Positions 1-8,863 of a DNA stretch of 64,000 nucleotides are shown one piece after another (position 1 is the stretch's first letter; the number at the start of each line of letters is the position of its first letter). The notes under the pieces are model-generated. The model was given only the letters and a program-made list of their open reading frames with translations, did no database searches and had not been told where the DNA came from. Made by a program: the position numbers and the translations under genes. Source of the DNA: CAWDXG01 sp963822115 (GTDB lineage: Bacteria; Myxococcota_A; Polyangia; Polyangiales; Polyangiaceae); NCBI GenBank assembly GCA_963822115.1, contig CAWGGM010000004.1:62001-126000 (forward strand). The letters run 5' to 3'.

Positions 1-86
1 CTGCTCTCCCCCGCTCCACCCTGCCAGCGGCATGTGGGATTTTCAACCGATTGACGGCCGGCACTTCGCCTGGGAACCATCAAAGC

Positions 87-833
87 ATGCGATCGAAGCT
101 CCCGTTCCTCATGATGCTGGTCGGCGCGCTGATTTCCTGCAAGATGGTCGATGCCGTCAAGAAGCGGGTGATGGGGGCCGCGGCCCCGGCCAGTGCCACG
201 GCCAGCGCGTCAGCGCCCGTGGCCTCGGCGTCGGCAGCAGCCGCGGCGACGCCTGCGGGCGGCAAGGTGGTGCCGGCACCGTCGGCGTGGAAGGTGGCCG
301 ACCTCGCCGTCGGCCAGCATGCGACCTACCGCATCAAGCAGGCGAATGGCTCCGTGGCGACCGTCGAATACAAGATCGTCGGCAAGAAGGGAGACGCCTA
401 CTGGATGGAGGTGGACAACCGCCGCACGGGCAAGCCCCCGGCGATGTTCCAGATCCTGATGTCGATCCCCAGCCGCACGACCACCAAGGGAGTCGATGTG
501 AAGGGCATGCGCATCAAGGTGGGCGGGCGCGTGCAGGAATTCCACGGCGCGATGATGCGCGCCATCGAGAAGGGCACGAGCAAGTACCTGGATGCTCTGT
601 CCGTCCCGAAGCTCGCGGGCAAACCCCAGCAGGACAAGACCGTCGCAGCCGGCAGCTTCAAGGGTTGCTACAAATGGCGGGCAACGTCGAAATTCGGAGG
701 GCTGAAGTCAACCGGAACGCACTGGAGCCATCCAGCCGTGCCCATCATGGGGCTGGTCAAGAGCGAGCTGGAGGACGGCACGAGCGTCGAGTTGATCAGC
801 TACGGCATGACCGGAGCCAAGGCGGGATTCTAG
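87..833 (+). CDS. Predicted lipoprotein of unknown function
   Basis: The product has 248 residues if it starts at the ATG at 87 rather than the upstream ATG at 51. The later start places a typical lipoprotein signal at the N-terminus: Arg/Lys, a hydrophobic core and a lipobox ending LISC. An Ala/Ser-rich low-complexity linker follows to about residue 70. The remaining globular part has alternating beta-like segments and ends in a G-F. I do not recognise a named domain. The stop TAG overlaps the GTG start of the next gene (TAGTG), so the two lipoproteins are probably translationally coupled and work together at the envelope. Function is unknown. Confidence 0.7.
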   Translation: MRSKLPFLMMLVGALISCKMVDAVKKRVMGAAAPASATASASAPVASASAAAAATPAGGKVVPAPSAWKVADLAVGQHATYRIKQANGSVATVEYKIVGKKGDAYWMEVDNRRTGKPPAMFQILMSIPSRTTTKGVDVKGMRIKVGGRVQEFHGAMMRAIEKGTSKYLDALSVPKLAGKPQQDKTVAAGSFKGCYKWRATSKFGGLKSTGTHWSHPAVPIMGLVKSELEDGTSVELISYGMTGAKAGF

Positions 834-2335
834 TGCTGCGCCGGAGCCCCACCGCCCTTGCGCTGTCGGCGGGCCTGCTCGCCTGCGTTTCGTGCGGCGC
901 GCCGCAGACGCACAGCGAGAGCCGCGCGGCGCGGACGGCGCCACCGGGCACGTCCGCGCCCATGCCGACCGCGTCGGAGCCAGCTCATGCGGCACCGACG
1001 GCTACCACGTCGGCGGCGCCCCAATCGGCAGCGGTGCCGGGTCCCACATCGAAGGCAGCGAAGCACCTGGTCGTCAGGACCGCACCGCTCGGCGCCGCGC
1101 ATGCGAAGACCACCTACAAGGTGAAGTACGCGCCGGAGGCCGTGGTGCTGGACCAGAACGTCGCGCGCGCGCTCAGCGCGAAGAAACCCGGGGAGCTGGA
1201 CTTCGACGCCCAAAAGCTCGGGGCGCGCGCGAGCAGGATCAAGCCGGGCAAGGTGCTGCTCGTCTACGGGAAGGCGCTGGCCCGCGTCGAAAGCGTCCAG
1301 CGTCGCAGCGGTCGGCTCGTCGTGCACACGAGCCCCGCTACGCTGGCCGACGCCATCGAGCAGGGAACCGTCGCCTGGGACGTGTCGCTGCCGCTCGATC
1401 GCGCGCACGTCACCGCGGCGCTGGCCCCCGCGGACCAAAGCCGTGCACTCGCGCGCCTCGACCGCAACGGGCGCTTCGCCAGCACGAGGCTCCGGTCCGA
1501 GGGCAACGCGTTTTCCAGCCCCGGCGTGCTGTCGCAAGGCCCGATAGACTGGGCGTTCCAGCGCGGCCCGATGACCTACAAGTTCCGCCTGGAGCCGAAG
1601 GGCAAGGCCGTCGACATCAAGATCGAAGCCATCAAGAAGCAGGGGCCAAAGGCAACGCTCGCGTACACCGCGCATGGGACCTTCGAGAACGTGCGAGGCA
1701 GGGCCCGCGCCGACTACGCCGATCACAAGCTGACCGATCTCGACTACGAGCAGCCGGAGCTGGTCGGGGACATCACGCTCTCCGTGGCGGCAGCCGGCTC
1801 GGGCCTCGGCAAGATCGACTTCCCGTTTCCGGGCGCGATGTTCGGCTATCTCGTGATGGTCGGACCGGTGCCGGTGAAGATCAGCGTGGGAGCCAAGCTG
1901 ATCGGCTCGATCACTGTGCCGGCCCGCGCTTCGGCTCGCGCCACGGCCAGATTCCGGTTCCGGAGCAGCAGCGGGTTTTCGTACGCCGGCAACAACGTCA
2001 AGGTGAAGGGCAACATCGGCAACCTGACGCTTTCGCCCAAGCCGTTCGACTCGGCGGCGATGATCGGCATCCCGGTCGACGCGCAGTGGGGCGTGGCGTT
2101 CCCCCGCGTCAGCGTCGGCGTCTTCGACAACGTGTTCGTGCCCTTCCTGCATACCGGCGTCGTCGTCGGCACGTCCCTGAAGTGGGGCCCCGTGTGCAAG
2201 TACGGCTACGTCAAGTACGTGGCCGAGGTCGGCTACGATCTCGGGGTCTTCGGCGTGAAACTGAAAAGTGCCAAGAAGACGATCGCAGAACGCGAGAAGA
2301 AGGCGCCACCCGGCGGCTGTCCGGCCAGGAAGTAG
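833..2335 (+). CDS. Predicted lipoprotein of unknown function, coupled to the preceding gene
   Basis: I chose the GTG at 833, which overlaps the previous stop codon. It gives a 500-residue protein whose N-terminus is an Arg-rich start, a hydrophobic core and a lipobox ending CVSC. The same frame is open upstream to position 32, but that stretch is only the shadow of the previous gene. After a Pro/Ala/Thr-rich linker (about residues 20-75) comes a long region with many short beta-like segments and a final third rich in Gly and Val. No known domain is recognised. The tandem of two lipoproteins suggests an outer-membrane or periplasmic complex, which is inference only. Confidence 0.7.
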   Translation: MLRRSPTALALSAGLLACVSCGAPQTHSESRAARTAPPGTSAPMPTASEPAHAAPTATTSAAPQSAAVPGPTSKAAKHLVVRTAPLGAAHAKTTYKVKYAPEAVVLDQNVARALSAKKPGELDFDAQKLGARASRIKPGKVLLVYGKALARVESVQRRSGRLVVHTSPATLADAIEQGTVAWDVSLPLDRAHVTAALAPADQSRALARLDRNGRFASTRLRSEGNAFSSPGVLSQGPIDWAFQRGPMTYKFRLEPKGKAVDIKIEAIKKQGPKATLAYTAHGTFENVRGRARADYADHKLTDLDYEQPELVGDITLSVAAAGSGLGKIDFPFPGAMFGYLVMVGPVPVKISVGAKLIGSITVPARASARATARFRFRSSSGFSYAGNNVKVKGNIGNLTLSPKPFDSAAMIGIPVDAQWGVAFPRVSVGVFDNVFVPFLHTGVVVGTSLKWGPVCKYGYVKYVAEVGYDLGVFGVKLKSAKKTIAEREKKAPPGGCPARK

Positions 2336-2344
2336 CCGGGAGCC

Positions 2345-3097
2345 TCACGACGGCGGCAGGCCGTCGAAGTCGTCGTCCAGGAACTGGTGCGACAGGCTGG
2401 ACAGCGCGCGACAGTAGGCGTCGGGCTCGGAAGTGAAATAACCGCGGCGGGCCAGCGCCTGCACGAAACCCTTGGCGTCGCCACGACGAGCCGCCCGGAT
2501 CGCGAGCGGGTAGCGCCGCTTCAGCATGCGCACGTAGTCACGAGCCCCTTCCTCGGCACTTCGATAGGCGCGGAAGCGGCTGCGCACGCGCCGTGCGTCG
2601 TCGTCCGGGCCTTCACTCGTCCACCACACCGCGCTGCCGCCGCGGGGAGCCGTACCCTTCACGCCGGCAAAGTTGAAGTCGACCATCCAGCGGCCGCGCC
2701 CCGTCTCGAGCGCCCACTGCGCCCAGAGCAGCGCCAGCGCCTTGTCCGGAGGCGGCTTGCCGAGCACAGCCTCCCAGGCGTCGGACAGATGCTGCGCGGC
2801 CTCCTCGGGGCGCATCGGCGTGGGGCGCTTCGACCACCCGGACGGATCGTCGTCGTCCGGCGCGGCGGTGATGGTCACTGGAGCCACCGGCAGCGTTCGG
2901 GCGACCACGACGGCGGCCTGGGCCGGGGGATCTGGCGGGCGCGGGGCGTGACTCCGGGCCAACCGAGCTGCGACGGCACCTCCGCCGAGCGCGCCGACCA
3001 GCAGCGCAATTCCGACCGGGCCCAGGCGTCCCGCGTACTCGGGCAGATCGGGGCGCATCGCCCAGAGCCGTCGGGCGCGGGTCGCAGCGTTCACCAT
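2345..3097 (-). CDS. Membrane-anchored glucosaminidase/muramidase-like protein
   Basis: The product has 250 residues if it starts at the ATG at 3097. A GTG at 3187 and an ATG at 3058 are alternatives, and no start has a clear ribosome site. Near the N-terminus is one hydrophobic segment (VGIALLVGALGGG), then a Pro-rich linker. The C-terminal half carries the signature of FlgJ-type peptidoglycan hydrolases: ALLWAQWALETGRGRW, NFAGVKG, a YRSAEEGARDYV stretch and a final ARRGYFTSEPDAYCRAL. The Glu in ALETGRG fits the catalytic position of this family. The likely role is cleavage of cell-wall glycan on the outer face of the inner membrane. It is divergent from the downstream GST. Confidence 0.68.
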   Translation of the reverse strand: MVNAATRARRLWAMRPDLPEYAGRLGPVGIALLVGALGGGAVAARLARSHAPRPPDPPAQAAVVVARTLPVAPVTITAAPDDDDPSGWSKRPTPMRPEEAAQHLSDAWEAVLGKPPPDKALALLWAQWALETGRGRWMVDFNFAGVKGTAPRGGSAVWWTSEGPDDDARRVRSRFRAYRSAEEGARDYVRMLKRRYPLAIRAARRGDAKGFVQALARRGYFTSEPDAYCRALSSLSHQFLDDDFDGLPPS

Positions 3098-3225
3098 GAA
3101 ATTGAAGCGGAAACGGCCGGATCCGGGCAAGCAAAGCGCCGCTTCTGTGTTGACGATGCCGCGCGGGAGCCGCAAGCAGTTCTGCACGCCGGCGACAGCT
3201 CCGTCCCGGCCACCGAGGAGGCAGC

Positions 3226-3963
3226 ATGTCCGAGCGCTATGAGCTTCTGTACTGGCCGTCGATCCAGGGTCGCGGCGAGTTCGTCCGCCTATCTCTGGAA
3301 GAGGCCGGCGCCGACTACTCCGACGTGGCCCGGCAGAGCGGCGGAATGAAGGCGCTCAGGCAGGTGCTGGAGTCGGGTGACGGCGGGCTGCTGCCCTACG
3401 CCCCGCCCATCCTGCGGCATGGCGACTTCGTCATCGCACAGACCGCCGCCATCCTCATGTACCTCGGGCCCCGCCTGGGGCTGGTCCCGGATGACGAGAA
3501 GAGCCGCCTCGGCGCGCACCAGCTGGAGCTGACGATCACCGACCTGGTCAAGGAGGCGCACGACACCCACCACCCGGTCGGCAGCAGCCTGTACTACGAA
3601 GACCAGAAGGCCGAAGCGAAGCGCTACGCGAAGGAGTTCGTGAACCACCGCATCCCGAAGTACCTCGGGTACTTCGAGCGGGTGCTGGAGCGCAACGTGC
3701 AGAGTGACGAAAAGCACCTGATAGGCAGCACGCTCAGCTACGTGGACCTGTCCATGTTCCAGGTGATGGTGGGGCTGGACTACGCCTTCCCGGCGGCGAT
3801 GAAGAAGCTCGCCCCGCAGACCCGGCGGCTCAGGGCGCTGGCCGACGCGGTGGCCGCGCGCCCGCGCATCGCGGCCTACCTGGATTCGGAGCGCCGGATA
3901 CCGTTCAACGAGGACGGCATCTTCCGCCGCTATCCCGAGCTCGACCTCCAACCGGAAGGCTGA
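3226..3963 (+). CDS. Glutathione S-transferase family protein
   Basis: The 245-residue protein starts at an ATG behind a strong GAGGAGG ribosome site. The N-terminal thioredoxin-like domain has YELLYWPSIQGRGEFVRLSLEEAG, the pattern of sigma/prostaglandin-synthase-like GSTs, where the early Tyr (residue 8 or 9) can activate glutathione. The PPILRHGDF and QTAAILMYLG segments match the glutathione-binding cis-Pro and Ser/Thr region. The helical C-terminal domain contains SYVDLSMFQVMVGLDYAFP. It is a cytoplasmic enzyme whose substrate cannot be told from sequence. It stands alone, convergent with the chitosanase-like gene only five bases away. Confidence 0.85.
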   Translation: MSERYELLYWPSIQGRGEFVRLSLEEAGADYSDVARQSGGMKALRQVLESGDGGLLPYAPPILRHGDFVIAQTAAILMYLGPRLGLVPDDEKSRLGAHQLELTITDLVKEAHDTHHPVGSSLYYEDQKAEAKRYAKEFVNHRIPKYLGYFERVLERNVQSDEKHLIGSTLSYVDLSMFQVMVGLDYAFPAAMKKLAPQTRRLRALADAVAARPRIAAYLDSERRIPFNEDGIFRRYPELDLQPEG

Positions 3964-3968
3964 TCGAG

Positions 3969-4805
3969 CTAGTTCGCCTGCACCAGCTGGCTCGCGAGCT
4001 GCTCGCCCTGCGTCGTGGTGGCGGCGTGGTCCTCGATCACCGGAGCCACACCGCTCTGGCCGGTGAAGGCGATGTAGGTGACGCCGCTGTCCGCGCCGCC
4101 CACTGCTGGGTCGGGATTGATGCCGAGGCTATTGGCCATCGCGTACGACGCTTCCCCGATGATGCTGCTCGGTCCGATGTCTCCGAACACGCCGTAGGTC
4201 ACCTTGCCCTTGTAGATGACGGCGATGATGCTGCCGAAGTGCAGGCCCGCCGTCTTGTACGAGAAGATCGAGCTGATGCCCGGCACGACGACGTACGGCA
4301 AGTTGGCCGCGTCGAGGTAGTTGCCTTGCGAGTCCGTCGCAGCGGTCTGCGCCTGGTACCAAGGGTCGGTGTTCTTGTTGCACTGCGTGCTGGTCAGCCC
4401 GTCGCAGTCGACGTCCATGTCGGCCTGCCAGTAGACCGCGCCCTGCAGCTGGCAGACAGGCACCGTGGCGCTGGTGTTGCTGTCGGTCTTGTACATCCCG
4501 TTCGACACCTGCTGGCAGTTCTTGAGCAGGGCCAGCAGGTCTGCCGCGCTGGGCGGCGCGCTGCTCTGTCCGCCACTGCCACCGCTACCCGCCGCGCCGC
4601 CGGCCGACACTCCGCCCGCGCCGCCGCTGGTCGTGCCCGCCGCGCCACCCGTCGCGCTGCTGCCGCCCGTGCCGCTGCTCCCGCCGCCCCCGACGCCAGC
4701 GTCACTGCCGGCGGCGCCGCCCGCGCCGCTCGTTGCCCGGCTTCCGCCCGAGCCACAGGCCACAGCAAACAAGAGCGGCAACAGACCGAGAGCACGCAGG
4801 TTCAT
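3969..4805 (-). CDS. GH75 chitosanase-like lipoprotein
   Basis: The 278-residue protein begins at the ATG at 4805, which gives a classic lipoprotein signal ending LLFAVACGSGG. Residues of about 20-80 are a Gly/Ser/Ala-rich tether typical of myxobacterial surface lipoproteins. The catalytic part shows the GH75 pattern: QADMDVDCDG, PYVVVPG, a YKGKVTYGVFGDIGP segment and SSIIGEASYAMA. The Asp in GDIGP and the Glu nine residues later in GEAS fit the acid pair expected in this family. It would cleave chitosan on the cell surface or outside the cell. Family assignment is from motif memory and moderately secure; activity is not proven. Confidence 0.72.
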   Translation of the reverse strand: MNLRALGLLPLLFAVACGSGGSRATSGAGGAAGSDAGVGGGGSSGTGGSSATGGAAGTTSGGAGGVSAGGAAGSGGSGGQSSAPPSAADLLALLKNCQQVSNGMYKTDSNTSATVPVCQLQGAVYWQADMDVDCDGLTSTQCNKNTDPWYQAQTAATDSQGNYLDAANLPYVVVPGISSIFSYKTAGLHFGSIIAVIYKGKVTYGVFGDIGPSSIIGEASYAMANSLGINPDPAVGGADSGVTYIAFTGQSGVAPVIEDHAATTTQGEQLASQLVQAN

Positions 4806-4855
4806 CACAGCGATGCTCTCACACAACGCGATGACCGTCACCGCGCGCGCCGCCG

Positions 4856-6442
4856 CTAGTCCTTCTTCTTCGCCGCCGTCTTCTTCTTCTTCTTGGCGGG
4901 GGCTTTCTTCTTCGCCGCCTTCTTCTTGGCGGGGGCTTTCTTCTTGTTGGCGGTCTTCTTCTTGGCGGTCTTCTTCTTGGCGGTCTTCTTCTTGGCAGGG
5001 GCTTTCTTCTTCGCGGTCTTCTTCTTCGCGCCTGCCTTTGCGGTCTTCTTCTTGGCAGGCTTCTTCTTCGCGGCCCCCCTGCTCTGCGCTGCCGGCGGCT
5101 CCGGCGGATGTTCCACCGCGATGTCGCTCTGGGCCAGCCACTCGCTCACCAGCGAGCGCTCGCCCGCAGGCATGCGCGTCGGATCGAACAGCCCCGGAGC
5201 CGTCTTCGGATCGAAATCGCTCACGCCGGTGTCCTCCGGCGTGGCCGGCGGCTCGACATCGAGCTCGCTCTTCGCCAGCCACTCGCTCACCAGCGAGCGC
5301 TCGCCGGTTGGTACCTGTCCCGGATCGAACAAGCCAGGCGCCGCCTGCGATTCGAGCTCGCTGGTTTCAGAGCCCTCAGCCGCAGGCAACGTCTCGACAC
5401 CCGGCGCGCTCTTCGCCAACCACTCGCTCACCAGCGAGCGCTCGGGCATCGACGCGGCGAACACGCTCTGCTGCGCCGGCACCGGTTCGGCCACTCCCAC
5501 CGACACGATCCGCGACGACTCGATCGGCCCGTCCATGGCGTCCGCTGTCGCGGCCGGCCGCGCCGACGGCACGCCGAGTGCGCCGAGCAGCGCGCTGTAG
5601 GCGGCCCGCACACTGTCGAAGCGCGCGTCGCGATGGATGGCGAGCACCTGCTGCACCCAGTGATCCATGTCCGGCGACAGCGCCGGCCTGAGCTCGCACA
5701 GGCTCGGCCGCTCCGCCGTGGTCGTCGCAATGAACTTGTCCCTCAGCGAGTCGAGCTCGAACGGCAGCCGCCCAGCGAGCGCGCGGAAGACGATGACGCC
5801 GAACGAGTAGACGTCGACCCGGCGGTCGAGTTGGTCGGTGCGCCCTTTCCACACCTCGGGCGCGATGTAGCTGGGCGAGCCGACGATGGTGCCTGCCGCG
5901 GTGAGCGGATTCGCCTCTTGCATGCGCGCCAGTCCGAAGTCGAGCAGGCGCACCCCTCCCCCGGCGCGGCGCGAGACCAGGAACACGTTGGCCGGTTTCA
6001 GATCGCGGTGCAGGATCCCGGCAGCGTGCGCGCGCTCGAGCGTGTCGACGATGGGCGACAGCAGGAGCACAAGCTCCTCGGGTGCAATGCGTTCGCGGCG
6101 CTGCTCCAGCTCTTCGAGGCGCTGCTCGAGATCGATGCCGTCGAGCAGCTCCATCACCAGGCACAGCTTGCCCGCTGCGCTGGCGACCAGGTCGTAGACG
6201 CGCACGGCGCTGGTACCAGCCAGCTCCACCAGTGCGCGTTGCTCGCGCTTGAGCCGCTCGACCAGCTGCGGATTCTGCGCGGCGGAGTCGGTCAGCATCT
6301 TGACCGCGACGACTTCGTTGGTCAGCCGATCCAGCGCGCGGAAGACCAGTCCGTGTCCGCCGCGACCGATGATCTGTTGCAACTCGTAGCGCCGCGCGAT
6401 CGTGTGCCCGACGAGATTCGGAGTGTGCTCTACGTCGGGCAT
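4856..6442 (-). CDS. Ser/Thr protein kinase with triple WLAKS-type repeats and a histone H1-like Lys/Ala tail
   Basis: The 528-residue protein starts at the ATG at 6442. The N-terminal kinase domain (about residues 19-290) is complete: Gly loop IIGRGGHG, ATP-binding Lys48 in VAVKML, catalytic loop HRDLKPANV, DFG motif LLDFGLAR and SPSYIAPEVW. After about residue 370, three copies of a module built around ERSLVSEWLAKS follow; the last two are preceded by APGLFDP. The final 75 or so residues are almost pure Lys/Ala/Pro/Thr, like histone H1 and the H1-like proteins of some bacteria. The tail suggests nucleic-acid or polyanion binding. No transmembrane segment is visible, so a cytoplasmic, DNA-associated kinase is plausible but inferred. 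Confidence 0.85.
   Translation of the reverse strand: MPDVEHTPNLVGHTIARRYELQQIIGRGGHGLVFRALDRLTNEVVAVKMLTDSAAQNPQLVERLKREQRALVELAGTSAVRVYDLVASAAGKLCLVMELLDGIDLEQRLEELEQRRERIAPEELVLLLSPIVDTLERAHAAGILHRDLKPANVFLVSRRAGGGVRLLDFGLARMQEANPLTAAGTIVGSPSYIAPEVWKGRTDQLDRRVDVYSFGVIVFRALAGRLPFELDSLRDKFIATTTAERPSLCELRPALSPDMDHWVQQVLAIHRDARFDSVRAAYSALLGALGVPSARPAATADAMDGPIESSRIVSVGVAEPVPAQQSVFAASMPERSLVSEWLAKSAPGVETLPAAEGSETSELESQAAPGLFDPGQVPTGERSLVSEWLAKSELDVEPPATPEDTGVSDFDPKTAPGLFDPTRMPAGERSLVSEWLAQSDIAVEHPPEPPAAQSRGAAKKKPAKKKTAKAGAKKKTAKKKAPAKKKTAKKKTAKKKTANKKKAPAKKKAAKKKAPAKKKKKTAAKKKD
4859..5075 (-). repeat. Low-complexity AAG/GCC repeat coding for the Lys/Ala-rich kinase tail
   Basis: The plus strand here is a run of CTTCTTCTT and GGCGGGGGC blocks, the complement of AAGAAGAAG and GCC/CCC codons. 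It encodes reiterated AKKK, PAKKK and TAKKK units at the C-terminus of the kinase. Such DNA can change length by slippage, so repeat number may differ between strains or be mis-assembled. Confidence 0.8.
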
Positions 6443-6474
6443 GCAGCGCAGTATAGGCTCCACAGCACGCGACG

Positions 6475-7941
6475 TCAGCCCGCACAGGGAGCCAGGTGCA
6501 GCGTGAACGTGCCCGCCGGCAGCCGTATTACAATCCGCTGATTGTCGGCGTGATAGTCCCAACTCCATCCCGACGGACCGCTCACGTCCAGACAGATCGA
6601 GGCGCCGAGGTGCCGCTTGGGAGCATACAGAATCGCCGGGCTCGTACTGCCGTTGGCCTCGAGCTTCACGTCCAGGGCATGGCTGGAAAAGTCGTAGGAA
6701 AGCGAATCGAGCTTGCCGGGCACCGCGATCGGATACGGCCGCGAAAGCCGGTTGACGATGTCCTGTCGCACGTTGCGATGCTCGTCGAGCACCGCCTGCG
6801 CGCCGGAGATCGACGCATCACCCTTGCTCGGCGTGGCCTGTTCGAACGCCCAGTAGCTCGAGCCGACGAGGTACTTGTCCTCGAGGCCGACGTGCAGTTC
6901 CAGATCCTGGTCCGCACTCGGAAGATCGTTGTTCACGCCCCACTCGCCATTCCACCAGGGCACACCGAAGGTCGCGGCTTCCTTGGCCGCGTTGGCAAAG
7001 TCCAGCTTCTTGTTGTCCGGGTTGGGCGGCTGCTTGAGCAGGTAGAGGTTGGTCCAGCCCGAGTACAGATGCGGGGCGTACACGATATCCGGATCGAGCT
7101 TCGAGATCGGTTCCGCGTACATCTGCAGCGTCTCGTTGCGGATCCCGGGAGCGTCGAAGAACAGGATCCCCTTCGCGCCTTCCTTGCGTAGCTCGGGGAT
7201 GATGTGCTGCAGCGCAGGCAGGTACTGCTGCTTCTCGAAGTCCGGCTGCTTGAGCGTGCCGGCAGGCTCGTTGAAGATGTCGTAACCGAGCAGCGCCGGG
7301 TGCGAGCCGAAACGCGCGATCACCTTGCCCCAGGCGGCAAGGTAGGCGTCCATGAGCCCGGCGTCGTTGTTCCAGAGGTGGTCGAACAACTGCCTGTAGC
7401 CGGTCGTGCTCGGCGTGTAGTCCGCCGGACAGGTCCAGTCGGGCGCACCGTTCGCCGACAGCGCGAGCGTGCTCTTCGGGTCGACAGCGCAGTGCCCCCA
7501 CAAGTCGTGGTGCCACTCGAGGATCACGGTCAGTCCTGCTGCCTTCGCCCTGTCCAGTACGTCGCCGATCTGGTCGAGATAGGCGGTATCGTACTTGCCG
7601 CGCTCGGGCTCGATGCGGCTCCAGGAGATGGCCACGCGCATCGTGGTGAAGCCCCACGACGCGATCAGCGCATAGTCGTCCGGTCTGACCTCACGCCCAC
7701 CGTGGTCAACGTCCTGAAGCGAGTGGTGCTCGATCCCACGCAGGATCACCTGGCGTCCTTCGGCGTCGACGATGGCGCCGCTCTTCACCGACAGGGGCAG
7801 GAAGGCGCCCTCGGCGAGCGTCTCGTGCGTGCCCTTGGCGTGGACGCCTGGCCCCGGCGTGTCCGGGTTTGCACTACAGGCTGTGAGCAGCAGGAAAGCT
7901 GCGGAAATGACAACCGTGGCAGAATGCCGCGCGCAGAACAC
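6475..7941 (-). CDS. GH5 endoglycoceramidase-like glycosidase, predicted lipoprotein
   Basis: About 488 residues if translation begins at the GTG at 7941; the open frame runs further upstream but overlaps the divergent gene and has no signal peptide. From this start the protein has a hydrophobic core and a lipobox ending LLLTACS. The GH5 TIM barrel shows ILRGIEHHS, TMRVAISWSRIEPERG, VILEWHHDLWG, the acid/base Glu in YDIFNEPAG and the likely nucleophile Glu in WWNGEWGV. A C-terminal beta domain (from about residue 400) resembles that of endoglycoceramidases, which release the glycan from glycosphingolipids. A second GH5 enzyme of similar plan lies at 24346-25851. Substrate is inferred. Confidence 0.78.
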   Translation of the reverse strand: MFCARHSATVVISAAFLLLTACSANPDTPGPGVHAKGTHETLAEGAFLPLSVKSGAIVDAEGRQVILRGIEHHSLQDVDHGGREVRPDDYALIASWGFTTMRVAISWSRIEPERGKYDTAYLDQIGDVLDRAKAAGLTVILEWHHDLWGHCAVDPKSTLALSANGAPDWTCPADYTPSTTGYRQLFDHLWNNDAGLMDAYLAAWGKVIARFGSHPALLGYDIFNEPAGTLKQPDFEKQQYLPALQHIIPELRKEGAKGILFFDAPGIRNETLQMYAEPISKLDPDIVYAPHLYSGWTNLYLLKQPPNPDNKKLDFANAAKEAATFGVPWWNGEWGVNNDLPSADQDLELHVGLEDKYLVGSSYWAFEQATPSKGDASISGAQAVLDEHRNVRQDIVNRLSRPYPIAVPGKLDSLSYDFSSHALDVKLEANGSTSPAILYAPKRHLGASICLDVSGPSGWSWDYHADNQRIVIRLPAGTFTLHLAPCAG

Positions 7942-7995
7942 CTGCCAAGGATGCGCTAGCGCCGCCCCCCCCTGCAAGTCCGGCGGACCGGCGCT

Positions 7996-8829
7996 ATGAT
8001 CCCCGCGATGAGGAGGAGGACCCAGATCGCGCTCGGCGCGACGCTGGCAGCGCTGGTGCTGGCAGCCGTCGTGTTGCGGATGCTTGCAACGCGCTTCCAC
8101 GCCCAGGTCGCACAGGCGAAGAAAGATCTCGCGAAGTCGACGGCGACCGGACCACGCCCACAACTGCCGGCGATCGCGCTCGAGTATCTGGCCCGCGCGG
8201 GAGTCGCTTCCAACGGAAGCCCTCGCGTCGTGCGCATCGCCCAGCAAGGCGAGCTCCGCAGAAGTCCCGACGGCGACTGGACGCCATTTTCCGCCGTGCA
8301 GCGCCTCGCCGTGCGCGACGTGGGCTTCGTATGGCACGCCAGGATGAAGGTCGGACCCGGCGTCGGCATCGAAATCCTCGACCAGTTGACACCGGAGTCG
8401 GCGAGCACGGAGCTGCGCCTGCTGGGAGCCATCCCTCTGTCCGACGCTGGCTGCGAGCACCTCGAGCGGGCGGGGATCCAGCGCTATCTCACCGAGCTGG
8501 CGTGGGCGCCTCATGCGATCCGGGACAACCCCGCGCTGCAGTTCCGCTCGCTCGGCGACAGGAAGCTCGAGGTGGCCGTGGGCGAGGGCAAGGAGCGTGC
8601 GAGCGTGGAACTCGAGCTGGACGCACAGGGCGACATCATCCGCAGCGTCGCGATGCGTCCCCGCATCGAGAAGGGCGCAGTGGTGCCGCGCCGTTGGGTC
8701 GCCGAGCTCTCGAAGCACGATCAGCTCGGCGCGGTCCGCGTGCCCACCTACGGCGAAGCCCGTTGGGAGCTGCCGAGCGGGCGTTTCGTCTATTTCCGCG
8801 GACAGGTCCAGTCGCTGGAAATCGACTAG
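7996..8829 (+). CDS. DUF6544 (DUF6920)-type protein
   Basis: The 277-residue protein starts at the ATG at 7996 (a second ATG at 8008 is possible). An N-terminal membrane segment (ALGATLAALVLAAVVL) precedes a conserved soluble domain. The domain has the spaced motifs of the DUF6544 family: LPAIALEYLARAG, an RIAQQGEL.R segment followed by FSAVQRLAVRDVGFVWHAR, LLGAIPLSDAG, YLTELAWAPHAI, RRWVAELSKHDQLGAVRVPTYGEARWEL and a closing FVYFRGQVQSLEID. Function of this family is not known. It is divergent from the GH5 gene, with only 54 bases between the starts, so their promoters overlap. Confidence 0.75.
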   Translation: MIPAMRRRTQIALGATLAALVLAAVVLRMLATRFHAQVAQAKKDLAKSTATGPRPQLPAIALEYLARAGVASNGSPRVVRIAQQGELRRSPDGDWTPFSAVQRLAVRDVGFVWHARMKVGPGVGIEILDQLTPESASTELRLLGAIPLSDAGCEHLERAGIQRYLTELAWAPHAIRDNPALQFRSLGDRKLEVAVGEGKERASVELELDAQGDIIRSVAMRPRIEKGAVVPRRWVAELSKHDQLGAVRVPTYGEARWELPSGRFVYFRGQVQSLEID

Positions 8830-8863
8830 TCCGGCGGGCGCGACGTGGCGGTACCCTGCCGCC

